Position numbers and translations under genes: made by a program | Source of the DNA: a bacterium | GTDB taxonomy: Bacteria; Desulfobacterota; Anaeroferrophillalia; Anaeroferrophillales; Tharpellaceae | Reading direction: 5' to 3' | NCBI GenBank assembly: GCA_029935295.1 | Contig: JAOZKP010000206.1 | Location: forward strand, 1 to 5,258 | DNA: 5,258 nucleotides | Shown: positions 1-5,258 of the stretch, piece by piece | Position numbering within the stretch: position 1 is the first letter of the stretch | Layout: the number at the start of each line of letters is the position of its first letter | Notes under the pieces: generated by a model | Database searches by the model: none | What the model saw: the letters and a program-made list of their open reading frames with translations, nothing else | Told to the model about the DNA's origin: nothing

Positions 1-1
1 A

Positions 2-724
2 GCCTACCTGCTTTCAGCGGTTCGTAACCTGGCTTTGGCCGAGGAACAAAATCTTGACCTGCTGGTACTTTGTCAATGCTGTTTAGGAAGCCTTAAGAAA
101 GCGGCCCAGATGATGACTGAGGATAGTGCAATACAGGATGAAGTGCGCAATATTTTAGAGAGCGAAAATCTCAGGTACCGAGGTGATGTTAAAATCAAAC
201 ATCTTCTTACAGTATTGTATCATGATGTTGGTATCGAAGCCATCCAAAAACAACTAAATGCTACTTTTAAAGATCTCAATATTGCTGTGCAATATGGCTG
301 TCATGGGCTTAGGCCAAGCTCGGTCACGCAATTTGATGACCCGTCAAACCCCACCATATTCGATGAACTGGTCAGGGTTACCGGAGCTGAAAGTGTTGAC
401 TGGCCGCTGAAACTTGATTGTTGCGGCGCTCCGGCGCTGGGCATTGATGATAATCTCTCTAACAATCTAGCGGTAAAAAAAATTCTGGATGGGAAAAAAG
501 CCGGAGCTCAATATATCTGTACGGTTTGCCCTTATTGTCATCTCCAGTTTGATACCGTGCAGGCAATGATAATTAAGCAAAAAAAACTCAAAGGGTCGCT
601 CCCCGCGATTCTCTATCCCCAACTTCTCGGTCTCGGTATGGGCATCGACGCAGAACTGTTGGGTCTCAATCAAAATCAGCTTGAAATCGGAAATATCAGG
701 TCATTTTTGTGTAACAAGGAGTAA
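2..724 (+). CDS. hdrB: Heterodisulfide reductase subunit B-like protein (CCG domains), 5'-truncated
   Basis: HdrB is the cytoplasmic catalytic subunit of heterodisulfide-reductase-type complexes; in methanogens it binds two noncubane [4Fe-4S] clusters through cysteine-rich CCG motifs and reduces a disulfide. The frame is open to the window edge, and residues before the TTG at 35 (reading AYLLSAVRNLAL) fit HdrB, so that TTG is internal and the real start lies upstream. 240 residues are visible against roughly 290-300 for the family, so about 50-55 are missing, including the first half of CCG domain 1. Counting from the codon at nt 2, the remaining domain 1 ligands are C24 and C27 (CQCC, with an extra cysteine at 26). 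Domain 2 is complete: C100 (YGCHG), C140-C141 (DCCGAP), C176 and C179 (CPYC). The TAA at 722-724 is 3 nt before hdrA. The real substrate in a bacterium is unknown. Family assignment is firm. Confidence 0.93.
   Translation, partial: AYLLSAVRNLALAEEQNLDLLVLCQCCLGSLKKAAQMMTEDSAIQDEVRNILESENLRYRGDVKIKHLLTVLYHDVGIEAIQKQLNATFKDLNIAVQYGCHGLRPSSVTQFDDPSNPTIFDELVRVTGAESVDWPLKLDCCGAPALGIDDNLSNNLAVKKILDGKKAGAQYICTVCPYCHLQFDTVQAMIIKQKKLKGSLPAILYPQLLGLGMGIDAELLGLNQNQLEIGNIRSFLCNKE
716..721 (+). promoter_or_regulatory. Ribosome binding site of hdrA
   Basis: AAGGAG lies 6 nt before the ATG at 728 and overlaps the last codons of hdrB. It decides the start of hdrA well upstream of the in-frame TGA at 905. 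It therefore shows that the piece before the TGA is translated and that the ATG at 1043 is not the real start. Confidence 0.85.
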
Positions 725-727
725 AAA

Positions 728-3700
728 ATGTCAGAGCAAAAATCAGGCTCAGTGATGGTCGTGGGAGGTGGTATCAGCGGTATGCAGAGTGCCCTCGATT
801 TGGCCGATTCCGGCTTCTACGTTTACCTGATCGAACGTTCAAGTTCAATCGGCGGCATGATGGCTAAATTGGACAAGACATTTCCCACTAACGATTGCTC
901 GATGTGAATTATCTCACCCAAACTGGTCGAGGTCGGCCGGCATATCAATATAGAGCTTCTAACTCTCTCCGAGGTTGAAGAGGTCAGTGGGGAAGAGGGC
1001 GATTTTACCGTTTCCGTTACGCAGCATCCACGTTATGTTGATATGGAGAAGTGTATAGCCTGCGGTTTATGTGCTGAAAAATGCCCAAAAAAAGTCCCCG
1101 ACGCCTACAATCAGGGACTGGTCAATCGTAAAGCCATCTACCTCGAATATGCCCAAGGTGTACCCCTGAAATACGCCATTGATCCAGATCACTGTATCTA
1201 TCTGCAAAAGGGTAAATGCAGGGCCTGTGAAAAGATCTGCCCGGCCGGAGCCATCAATTTTGCTGAATCTGAAAAAAAACTCTCTTTTAAAGTTGGGGCG
1301 GTTATTTTGGTTCCGGGCGGAACAACTTACGATCCGGGCCGTAATGACAGTTTCGGCTATAAAAAATATCCCAACATTGTCACCAGCCTGGAATTTGAGC
1401 GGATGCTCTCCGCTTCCGGCCCGACCGGCGGCCACCTGCTTAGACCATCCGACGGTCAGGAGCTGAAAAAAATCGCCTGGATTCAATGCGTCGGTTCCCG
1501 AGATGAACGACCGTCAGGTAACCGTTACTGTTCCTCGATCTGTTGCACCTATGCTGTAAAAGAGGCAATGTTGGCTAAAGAACACAGCTCCGCTGGCCTT
1601 GATGCTGCGATTTTCTATATCGACATTCGCACTAGTGGTAAAGATTTTGAGAGATATTACAATCGCGCCAAAAATGAGCTCGGAGTTCGCTTCATTAAGG
1701 CCAAAGTTGCAAGTGCACCACCGCTGCTGGGAAGCGAAACCCACCAGATCTCCTATGTCGATGAATCTGGATGCAGTCGGATTGAGGAATTTGACCTGGT
1801 CGTGCTTTCGGTCGGTCTGCAAACAACTAAAATCAGCACTGAACTGGCACAAAAGGTCGGCATCGCATTAAATAGATACGGTTATGCCGAAACCTGCGGC
1901 TTTACTCCGGTCAGTACCACGAGGCCCGGTATCTATGTCGGCGGTGCTTTTCAAGCCCCTAAAGATATTCCCTCTTCGGTGATTGATGCCAGCGCTGCCG
2001 CCGGGATGGCGGCGAGTCGGTTGTCTGAAGTGCGCTGGTCGCAAACGCGATCTCAAGTGATTCCCCCGGAATCGGATGTCAGTGGTCAGGTTCCACGTAT
2101 CGGTGTTTTTGTCTGTTGCTGTGGAACTAATATTGCCGGAGTTGTCGATGTTCCCGCAGTTGTCGAGTTTGCCCAAAAACTGCCGGGGGTTGTCTATGCT
2201 GAAAAGAATCTGTTCAGCTGTTCTCAGGACACCCAAGATAAAATCGCCAGCATAATCAAAGAAAAAAATCTTAACCGGGCCGTAGTCGCCGCCTGCTCAC
2301 CGAAAACCCATGAACCGCTTTTCCAGGAAACCCTGATCAGTGCTGGTCTTAATAAATATCTTTTTGAGATGGCCAATATCCGCAACCACTGCTCATGGGT
2401 TCATAAAGATGCCCCGGAACTGGCTACTCAAAAAGCCAAAGACCTGGTAAAAATGGCGGTCGCTAAAGCCCAATTGCTTGAACCGCTGAATGAGCCGGAA
2501 ATGCAGGTCACCCATGCCGCGTTGATTATCGGCGGTGGTGTTGCCGGCATGGAAGCCGCCGCCAACTTGGTTGCCCAGGGCTATCAGGTTTACCTGCTCG
2601 AAAAAGAGGCTCAGCTTGGCGGTCAAGCCCGGCATCTTTACCAGACCTGGCAGGGCGAAAGTATCGCCGATTATCTCAACAAACTTATCAGTTCCGTAAG
2701 CGCGCATGAGAATATCGAAATATTTCTTAATACAAAAATTGAGAAAGCCGAAGGTTTTGTCGGCAATTTTCAGACCTCCATCGCTAGTGGTAATAGCCGC
2801 CGGGTTATCGAACACGGGGTCACCGTTATTGCCTGCGGAGCGCAAGAATTAAAACCTGACTTTTATCTTTATGGACACGATCCCCGGGTTGTGACTGGTC
2901 TTGAACTGCAGCAGCGCCTGCTTGAAGAGGAAGCTGAACTTAAGTCAAGCCAGAGGATTGTTTTTGTTCAATGTGTCGGTTCGCGGATTCCCGAAAGACC
3001 CTACTGTTCCAAAGTTTGCTGCAGCCAGTCAATCAGCAGCGCTTTGAAACTTAAAGAGCTCAATCCGGAAAGCGATATCTTTATCCTTTACCGGGATATT
3101 CGTACTTACGGATTCCAGGAGGAGCTCTATCACCGGGCTCGGATCGCCGGTATTGTTTTTATTCGTTTTAATTCGGATGAGGAATTTTGCGTCAGCCATG
3201 ATGAGAATAATAAGCTTATGGTTTCGTTTACCGATACTGTTTTGCAACGGCGTATGCAGATTAGTGCTGAACTTCTGGTTCTGGCTTCCGCTATTATTCC
3301 GGAAGCCAATAACCCTCTGACCCAGTTCTATAAAATTTCCCAGAATGAAGACAATTTTTTTATGGAGGCGCATGCCAAATTGCGCCCGGTAGAATGTGCG
3401 ACCGACGGAGTTTTTATCTGCGGTTTGGCGCATGCTCCCAAACCGATTGATGAATCAATAGCCCAGGCCCATGCGGCAGCATCCCGAGCTGCAACTATTC
3501 TTTCCCAAAAGAGTATCAAAGGTGGCGGCATAGTTTCATACATTGATCCCGAACTTTGTTCTGGATGTCTCGGTTGTATCAACGTCTGTCCTTATGGGGC
3601 AATCTCAGTTGTCGCCGAAAAGAAAGTGGTCGAAGTCAACCCGGCCCTGTGTAAAGGCTGCGGAGCTTGCGCCGCAGCCTGCCCCTCTGAAGTTCCGGTT

Positions 3701-3757
3701 ATCAGGGGTTTCAGCAACCACCAGATTTATGCCCAGATTGCCGGCATGTTAACTTAA
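728..3757 (+). CDS. hdrA: HdrA-like FAD/iron-sulfur subunit, two-module fusion, selenoprotein (Sec at residue 60)
   Basis: HdrA is the flavin- and iron-sulfur-containing core of Hdr complexes; in methanogens it bifurcates electrons between ferredoxin and HdrBC. Reading TGA 905-907 as Sec gives 1009 aa, against about 650 for a classical HdrA. Module 1: FAD motif GGGISG (13-18), TNDCSMUIISPKL with U60, inserted ferredoxin segment (C109, C112, C115, C119; C156, C164, C167, C171), IQCVGSRD (about 252-259), YCSSICC (267-273) and a [15 protein letters not shown] stretch (401-415). Module 2: HdrA N-terminal domain starting [15 protein letters not shown] (457-471) with AACSPKTHE (about 521-529) and C555 in HCSWVH, second FAD motif GGGVAG (602-607), second QCVGSR (748-753), then two C-terminal 4Fe-4S motifs (C944, C947, C950, C954; C975, C978, C981, C985). 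Module 2 lacks the NDCSMC motif and the inserted ferredoxin. ATG 728 is chosen for its strong ribosome binding site and the Rossmann motif right after it. The electron partners and whether it bifurcates are inferred only. Confidence 0.93.
905..940 (+). promoter_or_regulatory. Selenocysteine codon (TGA 905-907) and bacterial SECIS hairpin in hdrA
   Basis: The TGA replaces the last cysteine of the HdrA motif NDCSMC, and family sequence ([16 protein letters not shown]) continues in frame. A hairpin follows: CTGGTC (923-928) pairs with GGCCGG (935-940), with two G-U pairs, leaving loop GAGGTC (929-934). A further G929-C934 pair would leave an AGGU tetraloop. The loop starts 21 nt after the TGA and has G in its first two positions, which fits the bacterial SECIS pattern as I know it. 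The AGGU apex recalls that of E. coli fdhF. The fold was worked out by eye. Confidence 0.8.
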
Positions 3758-3778
3758 AGCTAAAGTTTATTAAAGCCG

Positions 3779-4015
3779 ATGAAAATATATGAAACGCATA
3801 ACATGCAAGATCAAGAAGACCTTGAGACGCTCGACAATATTGAGTATCTTACCGGAATCTGTGAGCGACTTGAGGCATGGGGTACGGTTGAAATATTGAG
3901 GCTGCAGGCGATTAACCTTAGAGCTGAAATTGATCATAAATATCCAATAACAACAAATAACAAAACAAATAATCAACCAGGAGGAAATTGTGCAAACAGC
4001 AGAATTCAGACCTAA
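3779..4015 (+). CDS. Small hypothetical protein between hdrA and mvhD (uncertain)
   Basis: I do not recognise this 78-residue reading frame. It starts at an ATG 21 nt after the hdrA stop and its end overlaps the first 26 nt of mvhD. Residues 13-52 (from EDLETLDN through NLRAEIDH) look like one or two amphipathic, acidic helices with an internal CERLEAWG. The tail after about residue 53 is rich in Asn and Thr, and it is read through the A-rich leader and ribosome binding site of mvhD, so it looks less protein-like. No signal peptide, membrane segment or metal motif is seen. There is no Shine-Dalgarno sequence before the ATG at 3779 or the in-frame ATG at 3803, so translation might depend on coupling to hdrA. 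If it is not a gene, this 232-nt gap is simply an A/T-rich spacer. No convincing terminator or promoter was seen in it. Confidence 0.4.
   Translation: MKIYETHNMQDQEDLETLDNIEYLTGICERLEAWGTVEILRLQAINLRAEIDHKYPITTNNKTNNQPGGNCANSRIQT
3979..3984 (+). promoter_or_regulatory. Ribosome binding site of mvhD
   Basis: A perfect AGGAGG sits 5 nt before the GTG at 3990. It supports GTG as the mvhD start and shows that the stretch upstream of the in-frame TGA at 4194 is translated. Confidence 0.9.
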
Positions 4016-4472
4016 AATAATTGCTTTTTTGTGCAACTGGTGTGCCTACGGTGCTGCCGATCTGGCCGGCGTCAGCAGGATGCAGTACACTTCCGATATT
4101 CGGCCGATCAGAGTTATGTGCTCAGCCACGGTTTCGCCGCATTATATCCTGCGAGCCATTCAGAGCGGGGCCGACGGTATTTTTGTCGGCGGCTGACATG
4201 TCGGCGACTGTCATTACCTGTACGGTAATCATATGACCATCAAAAGAGTTTCATTCATGCAGGAGCTCTGCAAAGTAATGGGTTTTGGAGGCAGGCTGCA
4301 ACTGGAATGGATATCTTCGGCTGAAGCTCAGAAATTTGTTGAAGTCATAACTGCATTTAGCGAAAAAATCAGAAAACTGGGGCCCAGTCCCCTTGCCACC
4401 GCCGACCTTTATAATTTTGGTAACAGTGAGATGGCTCCGGGCGCAGGCTTCGAAGTCAGCCAGGGAGATTAA
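3990..4472 (+). CDS. mvhD: MvhD-type hydrogenase iron-sulfur (delta) subunit, selenoprotein (Sec at residue 69)
   Basis: MvhD is a small [2Fe-2S] protein that carries electrons between a hydrogenase, formate dehydrogenase or similar enzyme and HdrA. The GTG start at 3990 follows a perfect ribosome binding site and gives 160 aa once the TGA at 4194-4196 is read as Sec. This is slightly longer than the usual ~140 because of a C-terminal tail. Family marks appear in order: CNWCAYGAADLAGVSRMQY with C15 and C18, VMCSATVSP with C44 (usually MCSGRVDP), and GADGIFVGGUHVGDCHY with U69 and C74. U69 stands at the conserved cysteine of GGCHxGDCHY and is expected to be an iron-sulfur ligand. After the TGA the frame continues into the expected GNHMTIKRVSF region, so this is not a decayed gene. 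The stop is 2 nt before the next ATG. Only the identity of its electron donor is open. Confidence 0.93.
4194..4229 (+). promoter_or_regulatory. Selenocysteine codon (TGA 4194-4196) and bacterial SECIS hairpin in mvhD
   Basis: The TGA is followed in frame by HVGDCHY, the conserved MvhD continuation. A perfect 6-bp stem, ATTACC (4213-4218) with GGTAAT (4224-4229), encloses loop TGTAC (4219-4223). The loop starts 22 nt after the TGA and has G at its second position, as expected for bacterial SECIS elements. The context TGAC matches the Sec codon of E. coli fdhF. The structure was found by eye, without energy calculation. Confidence 0.8.
4462..4467 (+). promoter_or_regulatory. Ribosome binding site of the FrhB-like iron-sulfur gene
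   Basis: AGGGAG lies inside the last codons of mvhD, 7 nt before the ATG at 4475, and fixes that start. Its position suggests coupled translation of the two genes. Confidence 0.7.
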
Positions 4473-4474
4473 AA

Positions 4475-5258
4475 ATGCAGGCCCAGGTAACCCAGTGGTT
4501 GAAAGAGGGCAAGGTTGACATCTTCATTGCTTATAAAAACTTTGACGGACATATCATTCCCCATTGTTTTACCTCAGATAAGCTGGATGAGGTAAAAGAT
4601 CTGCAAAGCGGTCGAGAGCATTATGCGCTTGAAAAAGTGGCAACCAAAATTGCCGCTGCATATCCGGATCTGAAAATTGGTCTGTTGCTGGCCCGAAAAT
4701 GCAACCAGCAAGCTCTTAATGTTCTTTATGTCTGGAATCAGCTGGATCCGGAGAAAATAGAGATTCTGGATGATTCTAATGATTCCATGCCTGAAATTAA
4801 AGCTGAAGAGATGCCCTTTAAAGAGCAGATGGGGCTGCCTAAAACCATGATTCCTGAAGATCTCGCAGAATTTAACCAGGCTGAGCTTTTTTCCCGTTGG
4901 ATGTATGAGTTTTCCAAATGTATCAAATGCTACGGCTGTCGAAATATCTGTCCGGTCTGTTTTTGTAAAGAGTGCAGTCTTGAGCATAAGGAACTGGTCG
5001 CCCCCGGTAAATTGCCGCCGGAAGTGCCGATTTTTCATCTTGTCCGGGCCACACATATGGCTGGCCGCTGTATCGACTGCGGACTCTGCGAAGAGGCTTG
5101 TCCGGCCAATATCCCTTTACGTCTGCTTTATCGAAAAGTCGGCGAAATTGTCAGCGATCTTTTTGCTTATGAAACCGGAGAAAGCCTGGATCAGTCACCA
5201 TTCAGCGTGCTTGGTGACAAGGTTGTTCTCGAACCCAAACCAATCAATGATGGCGTCG
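4475..5258 (+). CDS. 4Fe-4S dicluster protein with FrhB/FdhB-like N-terminal region, 3'-truncated
   Basis: The frame is open from ATG 4475 to the window end, with 261 residues visible and no stop. The N-terminal region (about 1-100) begins TQWLKEGKVDIFIAY and contains KIGLLLARKCNQQALNVL (67-84). It resembles, in weakened form, the part of F420-hydrogenase/formate-dehydrogenase beta-type proteins that has a GxxxKxCDxRA-like segment. Then comes a cysteine-rich stretch: C149, C152, C155, C159 (CIKCYGCRNICP) continuing as C162, C164, C167 (VCFCKEC). A second classical 4Fe-4S motif follows at C199, C202, C205, C209 (CIDCGLCEEACP). No signal peptide or membrane helix is seen, so it is probably cytoplasmic. 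With mvhD 2 nt upstream, a role in feeding electrons to or from the Hdr complex is likely but inferred. Binding of F420 or a flavin is not shown by the visible sequence. HdrC is an alternative for the Fe-S half, but the N-terminal region and size argue against it. Confidence 0.8.
   Translation, partial: MQAQVTQWLKEGKVDIFIAYKNFDGHIIPHCFTSDKLDEVKDLQSGREHYALEKVATKIAAAYPDLKIGLLLARKCNQQALNVLYVWNQLDPEKIEILDDSNDSMPEIKAEEMPFKEQMGLPKTMIPEDLAEFNQAELFSRWMYEFSKCIKCYGCRNICPVCFCKECSLEHKELVAPGKLPPEVPIFHLVRATHMAGRCIDCGLCEEACPANIPLRLLYRKVGEIVSDLFAYETGESLDQSPFSVLGDKVVLEPKPINDGV

Noticed and set aside
35..37. TTG as the start of hdrB
   Set aside because: The frame stays open to the window edge with HdrB-like residues before it, no ribosome binding site precedes it, and the family needs about 50 more N-terminal residues.
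475..586. Two runs of eight A in hdrB (475-482 and 579-586) as slippage or phase-variation sites
   Set aside because: Both are read through in the correct frame with conserved CCG-domain motifs on both sides, and Lys-rich coding explains them.
905..907. Premature stop making hdrA a pseudogene or two genes (with a start at 1043)
   Set aside because: Protein family sequence continues in the same frame directly after the TGA, the TGA sits on a conserved cysteine, a suitable hairpin follows, and the ATG at 1043 lies inside the ferredoxin region (reading [10 protein letters not shown]).
911..933. Alternative hairpin after the hdrA TGA (ATCTC/GAGGT and ACC/GGT with one bulge, loop CAAACT)
   Set aside because: It can form on paper, but its loop starts only 11 nt after the TGA and has no G in the first two loop positions, so it fits a bacterial SECIS less well than 923-940.
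3751..3767. Inverted repeat AACTT/AAGTT at the hdrA stop as a terminator
   Set aside because: Only 5 A/T-rich pairs with a 7-nt loop and no T-run after it; too weak for a terminator.
4233..4472. Separate small gene starting at ATG 4233
   Set aside because: This is the C-terminal part of mvhD after the Sec codon. No ribosome binding site precedes the ATG, and the conserved GDCHY segment lies upstream of it in the same frame.
4574..5056. Long antisense open frames (also 3770-4036 and others across hdrA)
   Set aside because: They lie opposite clear iron-sulfur protein coding sequence or the intergenic gap, show no recognisable domains and have no ribosome binding sites worth noting.

Overview
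The window is one plus-strand gene cluster for a heterodisulfide-reductase-like (Hdr) electron-transfer complex, and it is cut at both ends. The visible order is hdrB (5' end missing), hdrA, a small unrecognised ORF, mvhD, and the start of an iron-sulfur protein that looks related to FrhB/FdhB. Every recognisable gene is on the + strand. The hdrB/hdrA gap is 3 nt, the mvhD/iron-sulfur gene gap is 2 nt, and ribosome binding sites are strong at three starts, so the genes are probably co-transcribed. No promoter, terminator, RNA gene, mobile element or CRISPR array is visible.

The central observation is that two neighbouring genes each carry one in-frame TGA exactly where the family normally has a conserved cysteine: 905-907 in hdrA (family motif NDCSMC) and 4194-4196 in mvhD (family motif GGCHxGDCHY). 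In both cases the family-specific protein sequence continues in the same frame past the TGA, and a hairpin of bacterial SECIS type lies 21-22 nt downstream. I read both as selenocysteine codons. The true genes are therefore hdrA 728-3757 (1009 aa) and mvhD 3990-4472 (160 aa). A standard gene caller would split or truncate both.

HdrA is unusually long because it holds two HdrA-type modules in one chain. The first (about residues 1-440) starts directly with a Rossmann FAD motif, carries the Sec motif and an inserted two-cluster ferredoxin segment, and lacks the usual HdrA N-terminal domain. The second (about 457-1009) has that N-terminal domain, a second FAD domain without the Sec/Cys motif or the inserted ferredoxin, and a C-terminal two-cluster ferredoxin. 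HdrB would be the catalytic subunit with noncubane iron-sulfur clusters. MvhD would pass electrons between an external dehydrogenase or hydrogenase and HdrA. The last gene could link the complex to another electron donor or acceptor. HdrC and the catalytic partner (hydrogenase, formate dehydrogenase, MetF or other) are not in the window, so the physiological reaction cannot be fixed.

The likely source is an anaerobic selenoprotein-using bacterium, most plausibly Desulfobacterota (sulfate-reducing or syntrophic 'deltaproteobacteria') or less likely an acetogen. The reasons are the Hdr/MvhD/FrhB-like gene set, the Shine-Dalgarno starts, and recoding hairpins inside the reading frame; archaeal SECIS elements lie in untranslated regions. 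This assignment is inference from gene content, not a database match.
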